The notes beneath the pieces were generated by a model. The model searched no databases. It was given only the letters and a program-made list of their open reading frames with translations, and was not told the origin of the DNA. A stretch of 64,000 bases of DNA from Brucella sp. 21LCYQ03 (GTDB lineage: Bacteria; Pseudomonadota; Alphaproteobacteria; Rhizobiales; Rhizobiaceae): the NCBI RefSeq assembly GCF_023554105.1, contig NZ_JAMJWE010000002.1, forward strand, positions 186,001 through 250,000, written 5' to 3'. How positions within the stretch are numbered: the first letter of the stretch is position 1; each line of letters opens with the position of its first letter. The position numbers and the translations under genes were made by a program. Positions 46,774-55,348 of the stretch are shown here, in pieces.

Positions 46774-47567
46774 CATTTCTCGCACCCGTGCCTGATAGAA
46801 CCAAGCATCTTTTCTTCACCCGGACGTAAGGTCAGCACCCGCACGCCATTCGACGTAACAGCCACCGTATGCTCAAACTGCGCTGACAGTTTTCCGTCAC
46901 GCGTTACCACTGTCCAGCCGTCTTTTTCGGTTTTCACTTTGGCTGTGCCCTGATTGAGCATCGGCTCAATGGTGAACACCATGCCTTCGCGCAGACGAGC
47001 ACCTGTGCCGGGCTTGCCGAAATGCAGAACCTGCGGTTCTTCATGCATTTCACGGCCAATGCCATGGCCGCAATATTCACGCACCACGCTGTAATCATGA
47101 CGCTTTGCGTGGCGCTCGATGGCATAGCCAATATCGCCCAGCGTTGCACCGGGGCGCACAGCGGCAATGCCCTTCCACAGGGCTTCATAGGTCACGCGGA
47201 CCAGTCGTGAGGCGAAGGGAGCAACATTACCAATCATATAGGTCTTGCTGGAATCAGCGATAAAACCATCCTTCTCCAGCGTAATATCAAAATTGATAAT
47301 CTCACCATTGGCGATGATTTCGTCATTGGACGGCATACCGTGGCAGACAACTTGATTCCTTGAGGCATTAAGCACATAGGGAAAATCATATTGCCCCTTG
47401 CTCGCCGGACGCGCCTGTAGCTCGCGGGTGATATAATCCTCGACCAGATCATTGACCTGCATTGTGCTCATGCCAGCAAGCGGCGTGTTGTCGAGAAGCG
47501 TAAAGACAGAGGCCAGCATCGCGCCGGAAGTCGCCATCTTTTCCACTTCAGCAGATGTTTTGATCAT
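46773..47567 (-). CDS. map: Type I methionine aminopeptidase coupled to a ParD-like gene
   Basis: Metalloprotease (264 residues) removing N-terminal Met from new proteins. All five metal ligands are seen: the Asp in NFDIT, the Asp in IADSSKT, the His in YCGHGIGREMHEEP, the Glu in FTIEPM and the Glu in QFEHTVAV; the substrate His (VVCHGMP) is also present. Its start overlaps the stop of a ParD-like gene by ATGA. This coupling, and the absence of the usual map neighbours, suggest a second, specialised Map rather than the housekeeping copy; this is inference. Confidence 0.93.
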   Translation of the reverse strand: MIKTSAEVEKMATSGAMLASVFTLLDNTPLAGMSTMQVNDLVEDYITRELQARPASKGQYDFPYVLNASRNQVVCHGMPSNDEIIANGEIINFDITLEKDGFIADSSKTYMIGNVAPFASRLVRVTYEALWKGIAAVRPGATLGDIGYAIERHAKRHDYSVVREYCGHGIGREMHEEPQVLHFGKPGTGARLREGMVFTIEPMLNQGTAKVKTEKDGWTVVTRDGKLSAQFEHTVAVTSNGVRVLTLRPGEEKMLGSIRHGCEK

Positions 47568-47776
47568 GACGACTGCACAGCCAGAACAGGAATTTCCACT
47601 TGAGCCGCACGTAACTGCATCTGCACGATTTCATTGAATGAGAGTTCTGGATTGGCCTGCGCCAGCATGCCGACCTTCATCCAGTATTCGGCCTGCGCAT
47701 TGATCGAACGGCACATGACGTCACTCGCCTTACGCAGTTCTTCATGCAATTCATCGCTGATTTTTACGATACCCAT
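47564..47776 (-). CDS. ParD-like antitoxin-family protein (no toxin partner)
   Basis: Protein of 70 residues with the ribbon-helix-helix-type N-terminus MGIVKISDELHEELRKASDV and the segment SINAQAEYWMKVGMLAQANP, the pattern of the ParD_like family. Canonical ParD is followed by a ParE toxin; here the next gene, overlapping by ATGA, is a methionine aminopeptidase. A palindromic AT-rich site sits just upstream and could be its own operator. DNA binding and any regulatory role over map are inferred. Confidence 0.8.
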   Translation of the reverse strand: MGIVKISDELHEELRKASDVMCRSINAQAEYWMKVGMLAQANPELSFNEIVQMQLRAAQVEIPVLAVQSS

Positions 47777-47793
47777 AATTCCAATCCATCACT

Positions 47794-47823
47794 AATATAT
47801 GAAACATACATAAAACGTATATT
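47794..47823. promoter_or_regulatory. Putative operator upstream of the ParD-like/map operon
   Basis: AATATATG (47794-47801) and CGTATATT (47816-47823) are inverted repeats with one mismatch, 18 bases upstream of the ParD-like ATG. Inside lies the direct pair ACATACAT. Position and symmetry fit autoregulation by a ribbon-helix-helix protein. Confidence 0.4.
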
Positions 47824-47878
47824 CCACTCAATCAAGACCGCCCGTTTGCAACACCTGCTTAAACTGCTTGCATTTAGT

Positions 47879-47903
47879 ACGGCACCATATTATATGTCAC
47901 CGT
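47879..47903. promoter_or_regulatory. Putative MarR operator abutting the marR-type start codon
   Basis: A 25-base imperfect palindrome: ACGG at one end and CCGT at the other, with a perfect CATA-TTA-TATG core. It ends one base before the ATG of the MarR-type gene. MarR proteins usually repress their own promoters through such sites. Confidence 0.5.
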
Positions 47904-48479
47904 ATGGAAATTATTGAGCAAAAGCATCACGCCCTTCTGGGCGAACTGGAACGCCGCAACGCTCCCTCAACCGGTGCGTTGAAGGCCTGTTTTGAAATCC
48001 TGTCGCTGGCGGCAGCCATTGACCGCGACTGCGCGAACAGGCTTAGCCCCCATAAGCTTTCCGAAGGCAAGTTTGTGTTGCTGTTTTTGTTGCAGAATGC
48101 AGCCGACGGCCTGTCGCCGCATGAGCTTTCAGAACGCGCTGGTGTAACGCGCGCCACCATTACCGGCCTTCTCGACGGGCTGGAGCGTGATGGCTTTCTG
48201 ACGCGCCATGCAGATACGCAGGATCGCCGCAAGCTTACAGTCAAGCTTACACCGGAAGGTGCGCGATTGGCACAGGAGCTTTTCGATCAGCATACCGCCT
48301 GGATCGCGGGCCTGATGAGCGATCTTTCAACCGGCGAACAGCAACTGCTAAGCACCCTATTGCGTCGCATCTGGAGCCGAACCGATGCGGGCCAGTCTTT
48401 TAAAATCAGTGAAACTCTAAGGGATATGACATGTCCTATTACCTCGCCGAACTTTACTCACCCAAGGCAAGCTGGCTGA
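47904..48479 (+). CDS. MarR-family transcriptional regulator
   Basis: Winged-helix regulator of 191 residues. The DNA-binding part reads LSPHELSERAGVTRATITGL (recognition helix) and LTRHADTQDRRKLTVKLTPEG (wing with the DRR motif), preceded by the dimerisation helices. An ATG at 47868 is in frame, but a palindromic site ends exactly at 47903, which favours 47904. The last 49 bases overlap the next gene in another frame, so the two are coupled, and the small protein is its likely target. Confidence 0.88.
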   Translation: MEIIEQKHHALLGELERRNAPSTGALKACFEILSLAAAIDRDCANRLSPHKLSEGKFVLLFLLQNAADGLSPHELSERAGVTRATITGLLDGLERDGFLTRHADTQDRRKLTVKLTPEGARLAQELFDQHTAWIAGLMSDLSTGEQQLLSTLLRRIWSRTDAGQSFKISETLRDMTCPITSPNFTHPRQAG

Positions 48480-48787
48480 CGCTCGATGCACAAGGCAGGC
48501 AAGCTTTCTTTGAAAAAGTCGGTGCAGGCATGGGCGGTCTGTCAGCACTTGGCATTGAGGCTTTAGCCTTGGGTCCGGTTGATGCCACCAAGCCTTACGC
48601 GCCTGAGCAGAGCTTCTTTGCCATCTGGCGCTTCCCAGATGAGGCCGCTCTCGACATGCTGATTGCCGGAATCACTTCAACCGGCTGGCATGATTATTTT
48701 GACACCATCAATGCGGCAGGCGCTGGCACCGATCTTGGCGGTCATCTCGCCCAACTGGCAGGTGTGCCTTTCAAAGAAGCCGCCTGA
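48431..48787 (+). CDS. Small protein encoded with a MarR regulator (DUF6616-like)
   Basis: Cytosolic protein of 118 residues. Features: MSYYLAELYSPKASWLTLD, GMGGLSALGIEALALGPVDA, FFAIWRFPDEAALDMLIAGI and GWHDYFDTINAAG, suggesting a ferredoxin-like alpha/beta dimer fold as in ABM/YCII-type proteins. I recall it as DUF6616, with some doubt. It starts inside the marR-type gene, so the pair forms a tight operon; it may bind or modify the ligand sensed by the regulator, which is inference. Confidence 0.7.
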   Translation: MSYYLAELYSPKASWLTLDAQGRQAFFEKVGAGMGGLSALGIEALALGPVDATKPYAPEQSFFAIWRFPDEAALDMLIAGITSTGWHDYFDTINAAGAGTDLGGHLAQLAGVPFKEAA

Positions 48788-48796
48788 ACTGCAAGA

Positions 48797-48823
48797 CAAA
48801 TGCTCCCTTTTCGGGAGCATTTG
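48797..48823 (+). terminator. Rho-independent terminator before the SOS cassette
   Basis: CAAATGCTCCC (48797-48807) and GGGAGCATTTG (48813-48823) around TTTTC, followed by a short T-containing tail. It insulates imuA from the MarR operon. Confidence 0.75.
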
Positions 48824-48885
48824 TATTATCCACACCAACCCACAGATGATCCCGCTTGACTCTTCGCTGACTCGATTCAATACTA

Positions 48886-48900
48886 GAACATAAAGTGAAC
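48886..48900 (+). promoter_or_regulatory. LexA (SOS) box with overlapping promoter for imuA-imuB-dnaE2
   Basis: GAAC-ATAAAGT-GAAC is an exact match to the alpha-proteobacterial LexA site GAAC-N7-GAAC (GTTC-N7-GTTC on the other strand). It starts two bases after a plausible -10 box AATACT (48879-48884), which is 17 bases from TTGACT (48856-48861). LexA bound here would block transcription of the cassette. Confidence 0.87.
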
Positions 48901-48918
48901 AAATAATAGGTTTCAAAC

Positions 48919-49758
48919 GTGAGCGGCATCGACATCGCGGCGTTGCGGCGCATGGTTACGGCCATTGAAGGCAACGGCACACAAGGCAGTTTTAGCAATG
49001 ACGCGACCGAAGGTTTCGGTCGTGAGCGCAGTTTCACGCTCGGCTTTGCGTATGCGGATGATGCTTTTCCGCATGGTCTGGCAGGCGATGCTTTGCATGA
49101 GGTTTTTGCAGAAAACCCCGGGGCACATATGGCAGCAACCGGCTTTGCACTGGCGCTTGCCTTGCGAGCATCGTCTGCAAAAAAACCGATCATCTGGATT
49201 GAGGAGGAAAGCACTTCAAGTGAATATGGCGGGCTTTATCCGCCGGGGCTTCATGCTTTTGGCATTGATCCGGCGCGGCTGTTAATTGTGCGCTGCCCCA
49301 CCGCGCAGGATGTGCTCAAAGCATCCAATGATGCGCTTGAGGCGGGAAGTGGTGGCAAGGCTTCGCATCTCATCTCCGGCGTCGTTGCTTCGATAATTGG
49401 CCAACCCAAATGTCTAGACCTGACCGCTTCGCGTCGTCTGCTGCTGGCAACAGAAACCGCGCAACTGCCGGTGTTCCTGCTCAGGAGTCACCGAACAGGC
49501 GTTCAGAGCGCAGCCGTCAGCCGCTGGCGGGTAGCCCCCGCGCCGTCCCGCTCCAGCGGAGCCAATGCGCCCGGGAAGCCTGCTTTTTCTGCCGTACTTG
49601 AGCGAAACCGGCACGGCACATGTGGGCAATGGATCATGGAATGGAACAATGAAAGCCTTGAATTTGGAGCAGCAGAACGGAGCGCCAGAACGCGTGTTCC
49701 TCGCCCTGTGGTTTCCGTTTCTGCCAACCGACCGGCTTCGCCGCTCCGCTCCGCATGA
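48919..49758 (+). CDS. imuA: SOS mutagenesis protein ImuA
   Basis: RecA/SulA-like accessory protein (279 residues) of the damage-inducible ImuA-ImuB-DnaE2 mutasome, which allows translesion synthesis. Family features: ALHEVFAENPGAHMAATGFAL, KPIIWIEEES, GLYPPGLHAFGIDPARLL and the C-terminal SRWRVAPAPS and NAPGKPAFSAVLERNR segments. GTG start with AGG eight bases upstream, 18 bases after the LexA box. The last 110 bases overlap imuB in a different frame; both the imuA tail and the imuB head look family-typical. Confidence 0.93.
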   Translation: MSGIDIAALRRMVTAIEGNGTQGSFSNDATEGFGRERSFTLGFAYADDAFPHGLAGDALHEVFAENPGAHMAATGFALALALRASSAKKPIIWIEEESTSSEYGGLYPPGLHAFGIDPARLLIVRCPTAQDVLKASNDALEAGSGGKASHLISGVVASIIGQPKCLDLTASRRLLLATETAQLPVFLLRSHRTGVQSAAVSRWRVAPAPSRSSGANAPGKPAFSAVLERNRHGTCGQWIMEWNNESLEFGAAERSARTRVPRPVVSVSANRPASPLRSA

Positions 49759-51235
49759 AGACAAACAGCAACTGCCACTTGTCGTTACCGAGCGCACGGC
49801 CAACGCACTGCGACTGACTGCGGTGGATATTGAGGCCGCAAAGCTTGGCCTTTTTCCCGGCATGGCCCTGACCGATGCGCGCGCACGGGTGGAGAAGCTT
49901 GACGTGGCAACCGCAGCACCTCAGCGCGATGCAGCGCTACTCACGCGGCTTGCGCACTGGTGCGAGCGCTATACACCGCTTGTCGCTCTCGATCAGCCCT
50001 ATGGGCTGATGCTCGACATTACCGGCTGCGCGCATCTTTTGGGCGGTCTTGCCGCCATGCGCGAGGACGCAATCATGCGGATTGAAAGGGCAGGTCTCCA
50101 CATACAGGCGGCGATATCCGATGGCAGCTTTGCCGCACGGCTTCTGGCGCGGGGCACGAAAGGTGGTGTTTTCAGCAAGGCCGGGGCCGACCATTTTTTG
50201 CCGCGCCTGCCGATCAGCTCTCTTGAACTGAATGAAGCTGCTGAAACGGGCCTTAAACGCGCCGGACTGAAACATATCGGCGATGTGATGGGGCTCCCGC
50301 GTGCAACGCTGACCGCGCGTTTCGGAACTGACCTTGCCACGAAGCTTGAACGGTTGGCGCGGCAGGAACGGGCACCGATTTCACCGTTGCGCATTATGCC
50401 GCTCAGCATAGCTGAACGCCGCCTGTCAGAGCCGGTCACGGTGATGGCGCTTGTTGAGCAAATTTTGCAGGAACTGGCACAAGAATTATTCGCCCTGCTT
50501 GAGACCGAAGGCAAAGGCGCGCTGCTGATCGAAGCTTCTTTTTTCCGGGTCGATGGCGAGGTGCGCCATATCCGCATTGAAACCGGCCAACCTTTGCGTG
50601 AAGACCGGATTTTTCTGAGACTGGCGCGCGAACGGCTCAATGCGCTGACCGATCCGCTTGATGCTGGCTTTGGCTTCGACATGATCCGGCTTGCGGCACT
50701 GCGTTCTGCTGCCATTGCCCAGCGCCAGACGGGACTGGACCAGAACGAGGAAGATCAAGCCGGTTTCAGCCAGCTGATTGACCGGCTTGCAGCCCGGCTT
50801 GGCGCAAACCGCGTCCTCATCCCGTTTGCGCGCAACACGCATATGCCAGAACGGGCTTTCGGCCTTCGTTCTGCCATGCAGACAGATCGCAAGAATGACG
50901 CGGATTATGAAAGCAGTCGGACGCTTCCCGGTGATCCGCCCGCGCGACCGATAAAGCTGTTTTATCCGCCGCAGCCAATCGAATCGATAGCTGAAGTGCC
51001 TGACAGTCCGCCATCGTTTTTCCTCTGGCGGCGTGTGCGCCATCATGTATGCCTTGCTGAAGGGCCGGAGCGGATCGAGCCGGAATGGTGGCTTTCTATC
51101 GGCCATGATGTGCCGCTATTGCGTGACTATTACCGCGTGGAGGATGATAACGGCCAGCGTTTCTGGATTTTTCGCGAGGGACTTTATGACGGCTCCAATC
51201 ATCCGCGCTGGTTCCTGCATGGGTTGTTCGCGTGA
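49649..51235 (+). CDS. imuB: Inactive Y-family polymerase ImuB
   Basis: Y-family DNA polymerase relative (528 residues) that serves as the adaptor linking the beta clamp, ImuA and DnaE2 rather than as a polymerase. Visible: LALWFPFLPTDRLRR at the start, GLFPGMALTDARAR, ALDQPYGLMLDITGCAHLLGG (acidic catalytic residues of the active family are largely replaced), then a little-finger domain and a long C-terminal tail. The open frame extends to 49565, but ATG 49649 gives the standard N-terminus. Its TGA overlaps the dnaE2 ATG (TGATG). Confidence 0.92.
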   Translation: MKALNLEQQNGAPERVFLALWFPFLPTDRLRRSAPHEDKQQLPLVVTERTANALRLTAVDIEAAKLGLFPGMALTDARARVEKLDVATAAPQRDAALLTRLAHWCERYTPLVALDQPYGLMLDITGCAHLLGGLAAMREDAIMRIERAGLHIQAAISDGSFAARLLARGTKGGVFSKAGADHFLPRLPISSLELNEAAETGLKRAGLKHIGDVMGLPRATLTARFGTDLATKLERLARQERAPISPLRIMPLSIAERRLSEPVTVMALVEQILQELAQELFALLETEGKGALLIEASFFRVDGEVRHIRIETGQPLREDRIFLRLARERLNALTDPLDAGFGFDMIRLAALRSAAIAQRQTGLDQNEEDQAGFSQLIDRLAARLGANRVLIPFARNTHMPERAFGLRSAMQTDRKNDADYESSRTLPGDPPARPIKLFYPPQPIESIAEVPDSPPSFFLWRRVRHHVCLAEGPERIEPEWWLSIGHDVPLLRDYYRVEDDNGQRFWIFREGLYDGSNHPRWFLHGLFA

Positions 51236-54200
51236 TGGACCGCTATTTTGAAATGGCTGTGGCCAGCAATTTTTCATTCCTGAGCGGAGCATCGCATCCG
51301 CATGAGCTTGTCTTGCAAGCGCATGCCTTGGGGCTTTCCGGCATTGGTATTGCAGATCGCAACACACTGGCGGGTGTGGTGCGAGCGCATGCGGCATGGA
51401 AGGACATTCGCGACACATGCGACTTCCGGCTTTTCATCGGTTGTCGCCTTTCCTTCATCGATGGCACACCGGATATGGTCGTCTACCCGCGTGATCGCGC
51501 GGCCTATGGGCAGTTGTGTCGCCTGCTGACAGAGGGCAAGGGCCGTGCTGCCACCAAGGGCGAATGCCATCTTGAATGGGGCGATCTGCTGTTTCGGGCG
51601 CGGCAGTTTCAGATTGCCGTTTTTGTCCCCGACGAAGACGAACCTGATTTTGTTGACCATCTGACAGAGATTGCAAAGGCCGCACCCGGCTCTGTCTGGC
51701 TGGCGCTGACCATGCCGCATCAGGGCCATGACGGCCGCCGTGCGGAACGCATTGCACGTTTTGCAATGGAAGCAAATGTGCCGCTGCTCGCCACCAATGA
51801 TGTGCTTTATCATCATACCGATCGGCGCGCTTTGCAGGATGTGCTGACAGCAACACGCCATCACACAACAGTTTTTGCCGCCGGGCGAATGCTTGAAAAA
51901 AACGCCGAGCGGCATCTCAAACCGCCGCATGAAATGATGCGTCTGTTTCGCAATTATCCCGGCGCAATTGAATCTACTGCCGACTTTGTTGCACCCATCA
52001 CTTTTCAGCTTGATGAGCTGAAATATGATTATCCAGACGAGCCGGTGCCGCCCGGCAAGACACCACAGCAGCATCTCCATGATCTCGCATGGGACGGCGC
52101 TGCCCGATTTTATGGTGCAGACACGATCCCGCTGAAGGTTCAAAAGCTGATCTACAAGGAACTCGCGCTGATAGAACAACTGCAATATGCGGCCTATTTT
52201 CTCACTGTTCATGACATTGTGCGCTATGCCCGCGAGCAAAAAATACTGTGTCAGGGACGCGGTTCAGCCGCCAATTCCGTTGTCTGTTTTTGCCTTGGCA
52301 TAACCGGCGTTGACCCAACAGAAGTGGACCTTTTGTTTGAGCGTTTCCTTTCTGTTGAGCGCAAAGAACCGCCGGACATCGACGTCGATTTCGAGCATGA
52401 GCGGCGCGAAGAGGTGATGCAATATGTCTATGAGCGCTACACGAGAGACCGTGCGGCGATTGTCGCAACCGTCATCAGCTATCGCTCCCGCAGCGCTATC
52501 CGCGATGTCGGCAAGGCACTTGGGCTAACCGAAGACGTGACGGCAGCACTTGCCAACACCGTCTGGGGCATATCGGGCGGCGGCATCGACAAAGAGCACA
52601 TCAAGCAGGCGGGGCTTGATCCCGATAATCCTATTATCCGGCGCGCTGTGGAACTGGCGCTGGATCTGATCGGCTTTCCACGACATCTGTCGCAGCATGT
52701 CGGCGGCTTTGTGCTGACGCGTGATCGTCTGGATGAGACCGTGCCAATTGGTCCGGCGGCGATGGACAAACGCTCTTTCATCGAATGGGACAAGGACGAC
52801 ATTGACGAAGTAGGCCTGATGAAAGTGGACGTGCTATCGCTTGGTATGCTCACCTGTATCCGCAAGGCATTCGATCTCATCCATGCCCACAAGCCGCAGC
52901 TTTATGGCGGTAAAAAGCTGACGCTGGCAACCATAGAGCGTAGAGACGAGGCTGTTTACGACATGCTTTGCGAAGGCGATTCTATCGGCGTGTTTCAGGT
53001 TGAAAGCCGCGCGCAGATGAACATGCTGCCGCGCCTGAAACCACGCAAATATTATGATCTTGTCATTCAGGTGGCCATCGTCCGTCCCGGCCCTATTCAG
53101 GGCGATATGGTGCATCCATATCTGCGAAACAGGAAAAACCCGGAGAATGTAATCTATCCCGCTCCTTCGCCAGAGCATGGCGAACCGGATGAATTAAAAA
53201 ACATTCTGGAAAAGACCAAAGGCGTTCCACTGTTTCAGGAACAGGCCATGCGGATTGCGATTGAAGCTGCACATTTTTCGCCTGATGAAGCCAATCTGCT
53301 GCGTCGCGCCATGGCGACTTTCCGCAAAATGGGCACTATCGGCACTATGGAAAAGAAGATGATCGATGGCATGGTCAACCGTGGCTATGACCGCACCTTT
53401 GCGGAGAACTGCTTCAACCAGATCAGAGGTTTTGGTGAATATGGTTTTCCGGAAAGCCATGCGGCGAGCTTCGCACATCTCGTCTATATTTCCGCATGGA
53501 TCAAATGCCATCATCCGGAAGTGTTTGCGGCAGCTTTGCTTAACTCACAACCGATGGGGTTTTATGCACCAGCGCAGATCGTGCGCGATGCGCATGAACA
53601 TGGTGTGCAAGTGCTGCCAATCGATGTGAATTTCAGCCATTGGGACAACACTCTGGAGAACAGACCCAATATGCAACCAGCGCTTCGGCTTGGCTTTCGT
53701 CAAATTGACGGGTTTTCAAAGGATGCTGCAAAACTGCTGATTGCTGATCAGCACGACCCCTATCGCAGCATTGAGGATATGCACCGTCGTCTGCGGCTTG
53801 ACCGGCGTGCTTTCACACTTCTTGCCGATGCTGATGCATTTGGCTCGCTGAACATTGACCGCCGTGCGGCGCTCTGGGCTGTGCGCCGTTTGCCAAACGA
53901 CGAAACCCTGCCGCTGTTTGTGGCGGCCCAGACCAGCGAACTAGCAGAAGAGCCGCGCACGATACTGCCCGAAATGGCGGCTTCCGAGCATGTGATTGCT
54001 GATTATGAGACGACCCGGCTCTCGCTCAAAGGTCATCCAGTAGAATATCTGCGTGAAATGCTCACGGCAGAAGGTGTTTCCACCTGCAAAGCTGTGCAGC
54101 AAGCAACACAAAGCCGCCGCATGAAAGTGGCGGGTGTTGTCACCGTTCGCCAGCGTCCCGGTAGCGCCAAGGGGGTGGTGTTTCTCACCATCGAGGACGA

Positions 54201-54471
54201 AACCGGCATCGCCAATATTGTTGTATGGCCGAAAATCATGAAGACATTTCGCCGCGAGGTGATGGGCGCACGGCTCATTCTTATCGACGGACAGGTTCAG
54301 CGCAGCCCGGAAGGCGTCGTGCATCTGGTTGCATCAAGACTGGAAGATCGTTCAGCCGCTCTTATCGAAATGAGCGGGCGCGAGCCAAACCGACTCATCG
54401 CACCATCTCAGACGACTGCACGCCATCCGCGCAATGTGAAAATTATGCCGAACTCACGCGACTTTCATTAA
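51235..54471 (+). CDS. dnaE2: Error-prone DNA polymerase DnaE2
   Basis: C-family polymerase alpha subunit (1078 residues) responsible for damage-induced mutagenesis. N-terminal PHP domain with ATGs close to YFEMAVASNFSFLSGASHPHE, palm-domain PDIDVDFEHERREEV carrying the catalytic Asp residues, GQGRGSAANSVVC-type sequence, fingers with RQGGFV-like QHVGGFVLT, and an OB-fold near the C-terminus (MKVAGVVTVRQRPGSAKGVV). GTG 51232 is an alternative start; ATG 51235 overlaps the imuB stop. It completes the LexA-controlled operon. No terminator is seen after it; an 85-bp palindromic repeat follows. Confidence 0.96.
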   Translation: MDRYFEMAVASNFSFLSGASHPHELVLQAHALGLSGIGIADRNTLAGVVRAHAAWKDIRDTCDFRLFIGCRLSFIDGTPDMVVYPRDRAAYGQLCRLLTEGKGRAATKGECHLEWGDLLFRARQFQIAVFVPDEDEPDFVDHLTEIAKAAPGSVWLALTMPHQGHDGRRAERIARFAMEANVPLLATNDVLYHHTDRRALQDVLTATRHHTTVFAAGRMLEKNAERHLKPPHEMMRLFRNYPGAIESTADFVAPITFQLDELKYDYPDEPVPPGKTPQQHLHDLAWDGAARFYGADTIPLKVQKLIYKELALIEQLQYAAYFLTVHDIVRYAREQKILCQGRGSAANSVVCFCLGITGVDPTEVDLLFERFLSVERKEPPDIDVDFEHERREEVMQYVYERYTRDRAAIVATVISYRSRSAIRDVGKALGLTEDVTAALANTVWGISGGGIDKEHIKQAGLDPDNPIIRRAVELALDLIGFPRHLSQHVGGFVLTRDRLDETVPIGPAAMDKRSFIEWDKDDIDEVGLMKVDVLSLGMLTCIRKAFDLIHAHKPQLYGGKKLTLATIERRDEAVYDMLCEGDSIGVFQVESRAQMNMLPRLKPRKYYDLVIQVAIVRPGPIQGDMVHPYLRNRKNPENVIYPAPSPEHGEPDELKNILEKTKGVPLFQEQAMRIAIEAAHFSPDEANLLRRAMATFRKMGTIGTMEKKMIDGMVNRGYDRTFAENCFNQIRGFGEYGFPESHAASFAHLVYISAWIKCHHPEVFAAALLNSQPMGFYAPAQIVRDAHEHGVQVLPIDVNFSHWDNTLENRPNMQPALRLGFRQIDGFSKDAAKLLIADQHDPYRSIEDMHRRLRLDRRAFTLLADADAFGSLNIDRRAALWAVRRLPNDETLPLFVAAQTSELAEEPRTILPEMAASEHVIADYETTRLSLKGHPVEYLREMLTAEGVSTCKAVQQATQSRRMKVAGVVTVRQRPGSAKGVVFLTIEDETGIANIVVWPKIMKTFRREVMGARLILIDGQVQRSPEGVVHLVASRLEDRSAALIEMSGREPNRLIAPSQTTARHPRNVKIMPNSRDFH

Positions 54472-54486
54472 GATTGAGCTTCTAAC

Positions 54487-54571
54487 GGCCTGCAAATGGC
54501 GTTTTTCTCTGCTTCCGGTGCTCATGTACCTTAAAGTACACTCCGCTCCGGTTCTCGCAAAACACCATTTT
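54487..54571 (-). repeat. 85-bp intergenic palindromic repeat, copy 2
   Basis: Reverse complement of this stretch aligns gap-free with 3991-4075 (69 of 85 identical). The core TGTAC-CTTAAA-GTACA is a perfect hairpin in this copy, flanked by GCTTCCGGTGCTC and CTCCGCTCCGGTTC. It lies between convergent dnaE2 and the hemolysin III gene, reading in the direction of the latter. The minus-strand micro-ORF over it looks like a shadow. Confidence 0.65.
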
Positions 54572-54617
54572 CGGCACGCCATAAGCCCAATCCGGCGCAT
54601 CGCAAATATCGTCAACT

Positions 54618-55268
54618 TCACGTTCCGACGACAAAAACCGCGCAATAATGGAGTGCCGCACCAACCACGACAAAGCCGTGCCAGATTGCATTCTGAAAAC
54701 GCAACCGCTCCCAGACATGGAAGATCACGCCGAGCGAATAGACCATGCCACCAGCGGCAATCAGCCAGAACACCGCTGGCGGCAATGATTGCACCATGGT
54801 GTCATAGACCATCACACCACTCCAGCCGAGTGCCAGATAAAGCAGGATCGACAGCCGGTCGAAACGTCCCGGCATGAAGAGTTTGAGCATGATGCCAACA
54901 AAAGCCACACCCCAGACAAAGAGCAGCAGCGGCACAGCCCGATCCTCCATATGTATGGCGAAAGGCGTGTAGGTCCCCGCGATCAGCAGATAGATTGCGG
55001 AATGATCGAAGCGGCGCAAAAACCATTTGGTCGTCGATACTGGCCAGATATTGTAAACAGCCGAGACACTGAGTGCTGCCAGAAGGCTTGCGAGATAGAC
55101 CCCGGATGAAATCGACGTGGCCGCTGACATATTCGGCAGGAAATAAATTAACATCGCGATGGCACCAGCAAGTGCCAGCGTGACGCCCAACACATGGACG
55201 ACACCATCGGCCCAAAGCTCGGCGCGGTCATATTTCCATTTGACTGAATAAGGCAGCCTTACATCCAT
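54618..55268 (-). CDS. Hemolysin III/PAQR family membrane protein (YqfA/TrhA-like)
   Basis: Seven-pass inner-membrane protein of 216 residues. The zinc-site pattern of the family is present: ADGVVHVLGV, FDHSAIYLLIAGTYTP with Asp/His/Ser, and the C-terminal IWHGFVVVGAALHYCAV with two His. Bacterial members affect membrane energetics; the hemolysin name is historical. Single gene; the 85-bp repeat is downstream. Confidence 0.92.
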   Translation of the reverse strand: MDVRLPYSVKWKYDRAELWADGVVHVLGVTLALAGAIAMLIYFLPNMSAATSISSGVYLASLLAALSVSAVYNIWPVSTTKWFLRRFDHSAIYLLIAGTYTPFAIHMEDRAVPLLLFVWGVAFVGIMLKLFMPGRFDRLSILLYLALGWSGVMVYDTMVQSLPPAVFWLIAAGGMVYSLGVIFHVWERLRFQNAIWHGFVVVGAALHYCAVFVVGT

Positions 55269-55348
55269 CGCGCTTTTCCATGTTCACAAACCAAACTTGT
55301 GATGACATCGGATTGCAGCGTCAAGATGACAGAGTGTCGTTTGGTTTC

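Noticed and set aside
54482-54645. Small minus-strand peptide over the 85-bp repeat
   Set aside because: Comparison of the two repeat copies shows changes at all codon positions, so a conserved peptide is not supported.
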